Positions 41,728 through 49,885 of a DNA stretch of 64,000 nt are shown in pieces. Within the stretch, counting starts at the first letter, position 1. Each line of letters opens with the position of its first letter. Made by a program: the position numbers and the translations under genes. The stretch lies in NCBI GenBank assembly GCA_036264135.1, contig DATARN010000008.1, forward strand, positions 1-64,000, written 5' to 3'. The stretch is from DATARN01 sp036264135 (GTDB lineage Bacteria > Actinomycetota > Acidimicrobiia > Acidimicrobiales > Palsa-688). The notes below the pieces were generated by a model, which was not told the DNA's origin, searched no databases, and saw only the letters and a list, made by a program, of their open reading frames with translations.

Positions 41728-42159
41728 GTGACAAGGGTGGAGGAGGGCGAGGAGCGGCGCATCGTCGAGGTCGACGGCATGGAGCTGCATCTCGACCCGG
41801 CGGCCGACGCCGATGGCGAGGTCCATACCGCCCTTCCGCCCCGAGTCGAGTCGTGGCGCCGGCGCAGCGTGGCCGGGGCCATCCTGACCGGCATCGGCCT
41901 CGGGCTGAAACAGGTACTGGAACCGCAGCGCGAGGAAGCGGCCATCATCGTCCAGTCCTCCGGCGAGCCGCCCGCTGACCTGCCGGTCGAGGCGGACCTC
42001 GGCGGCATCCACCCCTCCGCCAACGTGGTCCGGATCCGCCCGTGGCTCATGTCGCCGGCGTCGGTTTCCCCACCGGCCTCCTCTCCCCGGACCGCCTCCG
42101 CCCCCGAGTCGGGCCAGGATGCCCCAACGCCGGAGGGCCCCGGCCCCGACGCGCCGTGA
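41728..42159 (+). CDS. Unknown 143-aa protein
   Basis: GTG 41728 is the earliest start after the glycosyltransferase stop; an ATG at 41779 is an alternative. A conserved-looking core RRRSVAGAILTGIGLGLKQV followed by EPQREEAAIIVQSSGEPPAD suggests a short hydrophobic helix and a folded segment. The C-terminus is Ser/Pro-rich. Its stop overlaps the next gene's GTG by 4 nt. No family recognised. Confidence 0.6.
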   Translation: MTRVEEGEERRIVEVDGMELHLDPAADADGEVHTALPPRVESWRRRSVAGAILTGIGLGLKQVLEPQREEAAIIVQSSGEPPADLPVEADLGGIHPSANVVRIRPWLMSPASVSPPASSPRTASAPESGQDAPTPEGPGPDAP

Positions 42160-42710
42160 GCGATTCCGATCAAGACCGGGATCAGGCCGAGGACTCCGAA
42201 TCGATCGAGCCGAAGCCCACCCAGATGCTGCGCCTCGAGCAGCAGGTGGGTTACGTGCTCGCCGGCGTGGCCGCCGCGGGGTCGGTGTCGGCCGCCACCA
42301 TCGGCCATCAGCCGATTGTCGGCCTCATCGGCTTGGTGACCACTGCCGTTCTCACCCTGGCGGTCCGCAAGGGTCATCGGATCCTGGCCGCCGCCGGCGC
42401 CTTCCTGACCGGCTTCACCGTGGCCAACAATTTCGTGCCCTTCGAGATTGTCCTGCTCATCTACGGCGGCTTCTTGATGATGCGGACGAGCAGCGCGCAG
42501 GGCAAGGCCCGACGGGCCCAGGCGCCGATGACCGCAGCGCAGCGTCGGGAGGCGGCGACCGCTCGTGCCGCCGCCCGGGCCCAACGCCGGCGGGGCGGTG
42601 TCGCCACGCCGGCGGCCGCAGTTAAAACCCCGCCTCCGAACCGGCGCTACACCCCGCCGAAACCCAAGGCCCGACCCCGGCCGCCGGCGCCTCCCGAAAC
42701 GACCCGCTGA
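42156..42710 (+). CDS. Small membrane protein with basic Pro-rich tail
   Basis: 184 aa. Two or three hydrophobic helices (VGYVLAGVAAAGSVSAATIG, IVGLIGLVTTAVLTLAVRKG, AAAGAFLTGFTVANNFVPFE, IVLLIYGGFLMMRTSSAQGK) are followed by a strongly basic Ala/Arg/Pro tail (RREAATARAAARAQRRRGGV). It follows the 143-aa gene with a 4-nt overlap. Unknown function; a nucleic-acid- or membrane-surface-binding tail is possible. Confidence 0.7.
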   Translation: MSDSDQDRDQAEDSESIEPKPTQMLRLEQQVGYVLAGVAAAGSVSAATIGHQPIVGLIGLVTTAVLTLAVRKGHRILAAAGAFLTGFTVANNFVPFEIVLLIYGGFLMMRTSSAQGKARRAQAPMTAAQRREAATARAAARAQRRRGGVATPAAAVKTPPPNRRYTPPKPKARPRPPAPPETTR

Positions 42711-43139
42711 CCCTCCCAGCCGCCCATCGCCGGCAGCCGGCGGCGGGGGCGGGCAGCCGGCGGGCGGGCGGCGGCGGCGTGCGGCCGGCGCTGGCCGGCG
42801 CCCCCGACCTTGTGGCGACAACGTGCGCCGCCGGGCAGCACAACTCACCACAAGGTCGCCCTACGGCCCCGCCTTCCCGGCGCCACCCCCGACCTCGTGG
42901 CAACAACGTGCGCCGCCCGACGGCACAACTCGCCACAAGGTCGCCCTACGGCGCCGCCTTCCCGGCGCCACTCCGACCTCGTGGCAACAACGTGCGCCGC
43001 CCGACGGCACAACTCGCCACAAGGTCGCCCCACGGCCCCGCCGGCACCCCGCCTTCGCCGCCGGCGGCCCCACGGCGTCGGCCGCCACCCCGCCTTCCCC
43101 GCCGGTCGCCGACCGCCGGGGCGCCGCCGCCGGCCCCGG
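42711..43139. other. Gene-free convergent gap carrying tandem repeats
   Basis: Between a rightward and a leftward gene (TetR). Apart from the tandem repeats at 42805-43057 it is a very GC-rich, simple-sequence stretch of GCCGG/CCGCC runs. Frames through it encode only Arg/Pro/Ala-rich sequence and are not credible genes. Confidence 0.7.
42805..43057. repeat. Three tandem ~84-bp hairpin repeats
   Basis: Copies start at 42805, 42890 and 42974 (periods 85 and 84). Copies 2 and 3 are nearly identical; copy 1 has a few changes. Each copy contains CGACCTTGTGG or CGACCTCGTGG and, about 40 nt later, CCACAAGGTCG, so each can fold into a long hairpin (11 bp in copy 1, one mismatch in copies 2 and 3). 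The array lies between convergent genes, so it could act as a bidirectional terminator or a REP-like element. Confidence 0.85.
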
Positions 43140-43733
43140 TTACTCCGCCACCAGGGCGGAACGGAGGAACGACAGCAGCTCCCGCCGGCGCCGCACCAGC
43201 GACCGGGCCGTCGGCTCGTACCCGAGGGCGCGCAGCACTTCGACCTCGGTGGCCACGCCGATGACCGCCGAGTACGCCGCCAGGAGCAGCAACCGGGGGT
43301 CGTGCCGGCGCATGGACCCGGCGTCCATCTCGGCCTCGAGGAACGACGCCGCTCGATCGATAAGCGGGCCGAGGGCGGCGGTGAGCCGGGTGGCGGCGGG
43401 GGGACCGAGCCGGCTGGCTTCCCGCAGCAGGCCGAGCAGCTCGGGCCGGCGGGCCGCCAGTCGGAACACGGACCGCACGACCGCCTCGATCCGCGCCCAC
43501 CCACTGCCCGCCCCGGCCAGTGCCTCCTCGAGAACGACGGACAGCTCCGCCGCCGCCCGATCGATGGCGGCGTCGAGCAACGCCTCCTTGGACGGACAGT
43601 AATAAAGGATGGTCTGCTTGCGGACGCCGAGCTCCGCAGCCAGGGCATCGAGGCTGGTGGCGTCGTAGCCTCGGGAGCCGAAGGCGACCACGGCGGCGTC
43701 AACCACACGGTCACGAGTGCTGGCGCCAGTCAT
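43140..43733 (-). CDS. TetR-family regulator
   Basis: 197 aa. HTH at 5-50: STRDRVVDAAVVAFGSRGYD, ATSLDALAAELGVRKQTILY with the YYCPSKEALL end. The ligand domain is helical (ARIEAVVRSVFRLAARRPEL ... VATEVEVLRALGYEP). Divergent from the reductase operon; the palindrome at 43732-43749 overlaps its start, so it should repress itself and the operon. Ligand unknown; acyl-CoA or fatty acids are plausible from the target genes. Confidence 0.93.
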   Translation of the reverse strand: MTGASTRDRVVDAAVVAFGSRGYDATSLDALAAELGVRKQTILYYCPSKEALLDAAIDRAAAELSVVLEEALAGAGSGWARIEAVVRSVFRLAARRPELLGLLREASRLGPPAATRLTAALGPLIDRAASFLEAEMDAGSMRRHDPRLLLLAAYSAVIGVATEVEVLRALGYEPTARSLVRRRRELLSFLRSALVAE

Positions 43734-43749
43734 CTACCAAATGGTAGAT
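43732..43749. promoter_or_regulatory. Perfect TetR-type operator
   Basis: ATCTACCA (43732-43739) and TGGTAGAT (43742-43749) form a perfect palindrome with a 2-bp AA centre. It spans the start of tetR and ends 7 bp before the reductase start. Short near-continuous palindromes in such divergent gaps are usual TetR operators. Confidence 0.8.
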
Positions 43750-43756
43750 ACTAAGG

Positions 43757-46117
43757 ATGATCCGTGAAGAACTCGCCGGGCGACGCATCGCCATCACGGG
43801 CGCGACCGGCTTTCTCGGCACGGCGCTGGTGGAGCGTTTGCTGCGCCAGGTCCCGGACTGCGAGCTGGTTCTCCTGGTTCGTCCGGGGCGGCGCGGGGTG
43901 GCGGAACGGGTCCGCCGGGAGATTCTGCGCAACGACTGCTTCGACCGGCTGCGCTCGGAACTCGGGGCGGAGTTCGACGCCGTCACCGCGCGGCGTGTCA
44001 TCCCCGTGGTCGGCGACGTCGGGACCGACGGCCTCGGCCTGGACGCCGAGGGTGAGGCCATCCTGGCCAGCTGCTCGACGGTGGTGCATTCGGCGGCGGC
44101 AGTCAGCTTCGATGCCCCGCTCGACAGCGCGGTCGAGGTCAACCTGCTCGGCGCCAGCCGGGTGGCCGAGGTGCTCAACCGTCTCCGGGCCGGGCGATCC
44201 GGGGGAGGCGAGGGCCCGCCGGCGCCCCACCTGATCGCGGTGTCCACGGCCTACGTCGCCGGTACCCGCCGGGGCCGGGCACCGGAGGCCCTGCTGCCCG
44301 ATACCCCCTTTGCGACCGAGGTGGAGTGGCGCCCCGAGGTGGAGGCGGCTCGCCGGGTGCGGGCCGACAGCGACGCCGAGAGCCGCCAGCCCGAGCTGCT
44401 GAAGCGCTTTGCCAAGGCGGCCCGGGCCGAGCTGGGCGCGGCCGGCACGCCGGTCCTTTCCGCCAAGGCGGAGAAGCTTCGCCAGGAGTGGGTCAAGGAC
44501 CGGCTGATCATCGCCGGCAAGGCCCGGGCGCGGGCCCTTGGCTGGCCGGACGCCTACGCCTATACCAAGGCCTTGGGCGAGCGGGCCCTGATGGAGTCCC
44601 GGGGCGACCTGCGGGTCTCAATCGTCCGCCCGTCGATCATCGAGTCGGCGCTGGCGGAGCCGGTGGCGGGATGGATTCGCGGTTTCCGCATGGCCGAGCC
44701 GGTCATCATCAGCCTGGGCCGGGGCCTGCTGAAGGAGTTTCCGGGACTGCCCGAGGGGGTGGTCGACGTGATCCCGGTCGACCTGGTCGTGGCGGCCATC
44801 ATCGCCGTGGCCGCAGTCGGCGGGCCGGCCGCGGGTGAGCCTCCGGAGGTGTTCCAGGTGGCGTCCGGCGGCCGCAACCCGTTGCGCTACCGCCAGTTGG
44901 TCGAGTTGGTGCGCAACTGGTTCGGCGAGCATCCCCTGGCCGACTCCAACGGCCAGCCCATCGTGGTGCCCGAGTGGTCGTACCCGGGACGTGGCCGGGT
45001 GCAGCGACAGCTGGCCCGGGCGACCAAAGCGCTGTCGGCGGCCGAGCACGGGCTCCAGTCGCTGCCATTACGGGGTCGCCAGGCCGACCTGTCGGCCCGG
45101 CTGGAGGAGAAGCGCAGCGAAGCCGAACGGGCCCTTGGCTATGTCGAGCTGTATGGCGCCTACACGGAAACCGAAGCGGTGTTCCAGGTCGACCACCTGC
45201 TGGAGCTCTGGGCCCGGCTGCCCGAGGCGGACCGGGGGGACTTCCTCTTCGACCCGGCCGGCATTTCGTGGCCCATGTATGTGCGCGACACCCATATGCC
45301 GTCGGTGGTCGCCCATGCCCGGGTGCGCATGGCCGGCCCCTCCCGGCGCACGGCGCCGGCGCCGAGCCGCGAGGAGCGGGGACGCCGATCGATTTTGGCG
45401 CCGGAACGACAACTGGCGGTGTTCGACCTGGAAAACACCCTGATCGCCTCGAACGTGGTCGACTCCTACGCCTGGCTGGCCACCCGCCGGATGGCCGAGG
45501 AGGACCGTGTCCGTCTAGTGCTGCGCACCATCCGGGAAGCGCCCCGCCTGCTGGCCCTCGACCGTCAGGACCGCGGCGACTTTCTCCGCCACTTTTACCG
45601 CCGGTACGAAGGGGCGCCGGTCGAAAGGCTCCGCCACGACTCCTGGGAGTTGTGGAGCGACCTGTTGCTGGCCAAGGCCTTCCCCGCCGGCATCCGTCGG
45701 GTGCGCGAACATCGGCGCCTCGGCCATCGCACGCTGCTCATCACCGGGGCCTTGGATGTGGCGATCGAGCCGCTGCGACCACTGTTCGACGACGTGATGT
45801 GTGCCACCCTCGGTGTCACGAACGGGCGGTACACCGGAGAGCTCGAAGAGGGCCCCCCGACGGGGGAGGCTCGAGCCATGCTCATGGCCGACTACGCCGC
45901 CCAATGGGGCATCGACCTGGGCGAGTCGGTCGCGTATGCCGACTCCGCCAGCGACCTGCCCATGCTGGAGGCGGTTGGTCATCCGGTGGCGGTGAACCCC
46001 GAAACCAAACTGGCCGCCATCGCCCGCAAACGAGGCTGGCACGTCGAGCAGTGGCCGCGCTCCCCCGGGGGACCTCGGCCTCTGCTGCCCATCGCCCGGG
46101 TCGGAGCCAACTCGTGA
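43757..46117 (+). CDS. Fatty acyl reductase-like / HAD fusion protein
   Basis: 786 aa. N-terminal NAD(P)-binding 'male sterility' domain: IAITGATGFLGTALVERLLR, STVVHSAAAVSFDAPLDSAV, and the catalytic Y-x-x-x-K in DAYAYTKALGERALMESRGD. After a linker (about 500-550) comes a HAD-IB domain: AVFDLENTLIASNVVDSYAW, ... LLITGALDVAIEPLRPL, AYADSASDLPMLEAVGHPVA. Motif I reads DLENT, not DxDxT, so the catalytic acid is Glu. Likely converts acyl-CoA/acyl thioesters to alcohol or aldehyde; the HAD substrate is unknown. First gene of a four-gene operon. Confidence 0.85.
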   Translation: MIREELAGRRIAITGATGFLGTALVERLLRQVPDCELVLLVRPGRRGVAERVRREILRNDCFDRLRSELGAEFDAVTARRVIPVVGDVGTDGLGLDAEGEAILASCSTVVHSAAAVSFDAPLDSAVEVNLLGASRVAEVLNRLRAGRSGGGEGPPAPHLIAVSTAYVAGTRRGRAPEALLPDTPFATEVEWRPEVEAARRVRADSDAESRQPELLKRFAKAARAELGAAGTPVLSAKAEKLRQEWVKDRLIIAGKARARALGWPDAYAYTKALGERALMESRGDLRVSIVRPSIIESALAEPVAGWIRGFRMAEPVIISLGRGLLKEFPGLPEGVVDVIPVDLVVAAIIAVAAVGGPAAGEPPEVFQVASGGRNPLRYRQLVELVRNWFGEHPLADSNGQPIVVPEWSYPGRGRVQRQLARATKALSAAEHGLQSLPLRGRQADLSARLEEKRSEAERALGYVELYGAYTETEAVFQVDHLLELWARLPEADRGDFLFDPAGISWPMYVRDTHMPSVVAHARVRMAGPSRRTAPAPSREERGRRSILAPERQLAVFDLENTLIASNVVDSYAWLATRRMAEEDRVRLVLRTIREAPRLLALDRQDRGDFLRHFYRRYEGAPVERLRHDSWELWSDLLLAKAFPAGIRRVREHRRLGHRTLLITGALDVAIEPLRPLFDDVMCATLGVTNGRYTGELEEGPPTGEARAMLMADYAAQWGIDLGESVAYADSASDLPMLEAVGHPVAVNPETKLAAIARKRGWHVEQWPRSPGGPRPLLPIARVGANS

Positions 46118-47340
46118 AGGCGCTGCTGTTCGAGCGGTCCCTTCCGAAGTTCGCCGCCGCCCGGGTGGCGTCGGGATGGCGCAGCGGCAGCGGGGCGCGC
46201 GTCGGCCCACTGCGCCTGGCCGACGTGGAGGAACCCGAGCTCCCCGACTCCACCTGGCACCGGGTGCGGCCCCAGCTCTCCGGGATCTGCGGGAGTGACC
46301 TGGCAACCATCGACGGCCGGTCGTCGCGGTACTTCGAGCCGCTGGTCAGCTTCCCCTTCATCCCCGGCCACGAAGTCGTCGGCCGGCTCGACGACGACGC
46401 CCGGGTCGTGCTGGAGCCGGTCCTGCGATGTGCCGCCCGAGGTATCGACCCACCCTGCCCGTCCTGCGCCGAGGGTCGGACCAACCTGTGTCGCAACGTG
46501 GCGTTCGGCCATCTCAAGCCGGGCCTGCAGACGGGGTTCTGCGAACCGACGGGAGGGGGGTGGGGCGGCGCACTGGTCGCCCATGAGAGCCAGTTGCACC
46601 GCGTGCCCGACGCCATGAGCGACCGGGCGGCGGTCATGGTGGAGCCCGCGGCGTGTGCCCTGCACGGCGCGCTTCTCGGCGCCGGCCGCTCATGCGTGGG
46701 CCACGAGACGGCGGTGATTATCGGGGCGGGCACCCTCGGGCTGTGCACCGCCGCCGCTGTGAGCCGCCGGCGCCCAGACATCGAAACCCTCGTCGTTGTG
46801 GCCAAGCACCAGGAGCAGCGCCGACTGGCTCGTGAGCTGGCCGACTGTACGGTCGTCGAACCGGCGGAGCTGGCCCGGGCGGTGCGCCGGCGGACGGGAT
46901 CGCTCATGCTCGACTCGGGACAACTGACCGGAGGGGCCAGCCTGGTCTTCGACTGCGTCGGTTCCAGCCAGTCGTTGCAGTCCGCCCTCTCGGTCGTGGA
47001 ACCGGGCGGGACCATCGTGATGCTGGGAATGCCGGGCGAGGTGAAGGTCGACCTGACCGGGCTGTGGCAGCGCGAGGTGACCGTCACCGGGGCCTACGCC
47101 TACGGCGTCGAGCGGCTGGGGCCAGACGAGACGGCCGGCGCCCGCCGCACCTTCGACCTGTCGTTCGAGCTGGTGGCCGATGCCGGCCTCGAGCGGCTGG
47201 TTTCCGCCCTCTATCCTCTCGACCGCTACCGCGAGGCGATCGAGCACGCCGCCGACGCCGGCCACCGGGGCGCCACCAAGGTCGCGTTCGACCTGCGCCG
47301 CCGGGGGCCCCGACGATCCAGCAAGGAGATACCAGCCTGA
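46114..47340 (+). CDS. Zinc-type medium-chain alcohol dehydrogenase
   Basis: 408 aa. GTG 46114 overlaps the reductase stop by 4 nt. Catalytic zinc region SGICGSDLATIDG and FIPGHEVVGRL, structural zinc cysteines in PPCPSCAEGRTNLC, and nucleotide-binding VIIGAGTLGLCTAAAVSRRR. Oxidoreductase of the MDR family; with the reductase upstream it may interconvert long-chain alcohols or aldehydes. The substrate is inferred from context. Confidence 0.9.
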   Translation: MKALLFERSLPKFAAARVASGWRSGSGARVGPLRLADVEEPELPDSTWHRVRPQLSGICGSDLATIDGRSSRYFEPLVSFPFIPGHEVVGRLDDDARVVLEPVLRCAARGIDPPCPSCAEGRTNLCRNVAFGHLKPGLQTGFCEPTGGGWGGALVAHESQLHRVPDAMSDRAAVMVEPAACALHGALLGAGRSCVGHETAVIIGAGTLGLCTAAAVSRRRPDIETLVVVAKHQEQRRLARELADCTVVEPAELARAVRRRTGSLMLDSGQLTGGASLVFDCVGSSQSLQSALSVVEPGGTIVMLGMPGEVKVDLTGLWQREVTVTGAYAYGVERLGPDETAGARRTFDLSFELVADAGLERLVSALYPLDRYREAIEHAADAGHRGATKVAFDLRRRGPRRSSKEIPA

Positions 47341-48926
47341 TGCCCCGCCCCGGCTTCGTCCTCGAGGTCGACCGCTCCACCCCTGCCACCTTGTGCTGGC
47401 ACGGCGAGGGGTTCCGCCTCCTCAAGCTCCCCGAGGGCAGCCGCATTCTCTACCCGCCCGAGCCCGTGGCCGCCCTCAAGGACCCCGACGAGGCCATCCG
47501 CCACGCCCTCTTGCATCCCGCCGGGGACACGGCCCCGTTGCCCGCACTGCTGAAGCCGGGCATGAAGCTGACGATCGCCTTCGACGACATCTCCCTGCCG
47601 CTGCCTCCAATGGAGCGGCCCGACAACCGGCAACGGGTCATCGAAGCCGTCCTCGACATGGCGGCCGAGGCCGGCGTCGACGACGTGGTGCTCATCTGCG
47701 CGCTGGCGCTGCACCGGCGGATGACGCCTGCCGAGCTCCGCCACGCCCTCGGGGACCGTATCTATGACGCCTTCGCCCCGCACGGCCTGCTGAAGCAGCA
47801 CGACGCCGAGAACCCGGCGGAGCTGGTCCACCTGGGCCTCACCGATCATGGCGAGGACGTCGAGATCAGCCGCCGGGCGGCGGAGTCGGACCTGTTGGTG
47901 TACGTCAACATCAACCTGGTCGCCATGGACGGCGGCCACAAGAGCGTGGCCACCGGGTTGGCGTCGTACAAGAGCCTCCGCCACCACCACAACGTGCGCA
48001 CCATGCAGCACAGCCGCAGCTTCATGGACCAGACCCGTTCCGAGCTGCACTCGTCGAACTGGCGGATGGGCCGCCTGATCGCCGCCAGCGGGGTCAAGAT
48101 CTTCCAGATCGAGACCACCCTGAACACCGACACCTTCCCCCCTGCCTTCGGGTTCCTGCAGAAGCGGGAATGGGAGTGGGGCGCCAAGGACCGGGCCAGC
48201 TACCTGGCCGTCAGCAAGAGCCTGGACCGGACGCCGGACCGCCTGGCCCGCACGATCTTCCAATCCATCAAGGCGCCCCACAAGATGGCGAGCGTGCAGG
48301 CCGGCGAGGTGGAAGCCGTCCACGCCCTCACCACCGAACACGTCTACCGCCAGCAACTCGTCGAGGTCGATGGGCAAAGCGACGTGGTGATCTTCGGATT
48401 GCCCTACATCTGCCCGTACAACGTCAACTCGATCATGAACCCGATCCTCGTGATGTGCCTGGGCCTCGGGTATTTCTTCAACCTCTACCGGGGGAAGCCT
48501 CTCGTCCGTCCCGGTGGGGTGGTAATCCTCAGCCACCCCACGCCGTGGGCGTTCAACACCATCCACCACCCGTCGTACATCGACTTTTTCGAGGAGGTGC
48601 TGGCGGACACGACCGACCCCATCGAGATCGAAAAGACCTACGAGGAGCGGTTCGCGACCGACGACTGGTACCGCCACCTGTACCGGACGAGTTACGCCTA
48701 CCACGGCGTCCACCCGTTCTACATGTGGTACTGGGGCGCCCATGCCATGGACCACGCCGGTGGGGTGATCATCGTTGGCGGTGACGCCAAGGCGGTGCGC
48801 CGCATGGGGTTCAAGCGGGCATCCACCATGCGCGACGCTCTGGAAATGGCCGAGGACGTCGTCGGCCGCGACCCCAGCATCACCCACTTCCACTGCCCGC
48901 CGATGATGATTGCTGATGTCCATTAG
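47340..48926 (+). CDS. LarA-like (DUF2088) protein
   Basis: 528 aa. ATG overlaps the previous stop in TGATG with AAGGAG 12 nt upstream. LarA-type features: LTIAFDDISLPLPPMERPDN near the N-terminus, DNRQRVIEAVLDMAAEAGVD, LHRRMTPAELRHALGDRIYD and MDGGHKSVATGLASYKSLRH. LarA uses a nickel-pincer cofactor to racemise or epimerise hydroxyacids; this one is longer than LarA (about 425 aa) and has an extra C-terminal part with YEERFATDDWYRHLYRTSYA. It sits with lipid-type enzymes, an unusual setting. Confidence 0.8.
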   Translation: MPRPGFVLEVDRSTPATLCWHGEGFRLLKLPEGSRILYPPEPVAALKDPDEAIRHALLHPAGDTAPLPALLKPGMKLTIAFDDISLPLPPMERPDNRQRVIEAVLDMAAEAGVDDVVLICALALHRRMTPAELRHALGDRIYDAFAPHGLLKQHDAENPAELVHLGLTDHGEDVEISRRAAESDLLVYVNINLVAMDGGHKSVATGLASYKSLRHHHNVRTMQHSRSFMDQTRSELHSSNWRMGRLIAASGVKIFQIETTLNTDTFPPAFGFLQKREWEWGAKDRASYLAVSKSLDRTPDRLARTIFQSIKAPHKMASVQAGEVEAVHALTTEHVYRQQLVEVDGQSDVVIFGLPYICPYNVNSIMNPILVMCLGLGYFFNLYRGKPLVRPGGVVILSHPTPWAFNTIHHPSYIDFFEEVLADTTDPIEIEKTYEERFATDDWYRHLYRTSYAYHGVHPFYMWYWGAHAMDHAGGVIIVGGDAKAVRRMGFKRASTMRDALEMAEDVVGRDPSITHFHCPPMMIADVH

Positions 48927-49833
48927 GTCGACCGTGGCCAGGGCCACGTTCCCCTGGTCGGCACCGACGTGGCCCGGCGGGATCGAACGGCCTCCGGCGA
49001 AGCGAACGCTCGGGGTCGACTACGAGACGGCCTGGGCCCGCCGGTACGGCGCCCGGCTGGCAAGGGTGGTCGTCACCGAGACCATGACCAGGCCGCTCGC
49101 CCACCTGCTGGCGGCGCCGAAGGTGGACGGGCTGGACCGCCTCGAGCAACTCGACGAGCCGGTGATCTTCGCCGCCAATCACGCCAGCCATATCGACACC
49201 CCGCTCCTTCTCAGTGTCCTTCCCGACCGGTGGCGCCACCGCACCGTGGTGGCGGCGGGCGCCGACTACTTCTTCGACCGGCGGTGGAAGGCGGCGTTCT
49301 TCGCCTTCGTGATCAACGCCATCCCGATCGAGCGGCGCCGGGTCGACCGGAAGTCGGCGGGCCACGCCGCCTCCCTCCTGAACGACGGCTGGAGCCTGCT
49401 CATCTTCCCCGAAGGCGGCCGGACCCCCGACGGCTGGGGGCAGGGGCACCAGCCAGGGGCGGCCTGGTTGGCGGTGCGTACCAATCGGACCGTCGTCCCC
49501 ATCTACGTCGAGGGGACGAGGCGGGTGCTTCCCCGCCATGGCAGCCGGGTGCACCTGGCCACGACGCGGGTGAGCTTCGGCTCCCCTATCCGGCCCGACC
49601 CAGGGAGCGACGCCCGCGACCTTGCCGTCCGCATCGAAAAGACGTTGGAGGTGCTCGCCGACGAGCAGCAGTCGGACTGGTGGACGGCGCGGCGGCGGGC
49701 GGCGGCCGGTCGAACGCCGGCCCTCACCGGGCCGGTGGGGGCCAAATGGCGCCGTTCATGGGCCCTGACGAGCGGGAACCGCACGGGCCGCGGCGCCACC
49801 AAGACGACCGATCCCCCCTGGCCCCGCCTCTAG
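48916..49833 (+). CDS. 1-acyl-glycerol-3-phosphate acyltransferase (PlsC-like)
   Basis: 305 aa from ATG 48916, overlapping the LarA-like gene by 11 nt. Motifs: acceptor-binding FAANHASHIDTPLLLSVLPD (HxxxxD), AIPIERRRVDRK, and IFPEGGRTPDGWGQGHQPGA (EGG/GxxP). The N-terminal 60 residues are an extension before the catalytic domain, and the C-terminus is basic. It would acylate a phospholipid precursor or lipid acceptor. Last gene of the TetR-controlled operon. Confidence 0.87.
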   Translation: MSIRSTVARATFPWSAPTWPGGIERPPAKRTLGVDYETAWARRYGARLARVVVTETMTRPLAHLLAAPKVDGLDRLEQLDEPVIFAANHASHIDTPLLLSVLPDRWRHRTVVAAGADYFFDRRWKAAFFAFVINAIPIERRRVDRKSAGHAASLLNDGWSLLIFPEGGRTPDGWGQGHQPGAAWLAVRTNRTVVPIYVEGTRRVLPRHGSRVHLATTRVSFGSPIRPDPGSDARDLAVRIEKTLEVLADEQQSDWWTARRRAAAGRTPALTGPVGAKWRRSWALTSGNRTGRGATKTTDPPWPRL

Positions 49834-49885
49834 CGCCCGGGAACGCCCGCCGCCACGGGTTCGCGGTGGCCCGCCGCCTGGGAGG

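Noticed and set aside
42805..43057. CRISPR array
   Set aside because: Whole ~84-bp units are tandemly repeated without unique spacers, only three copies exist and no cas gene is near.
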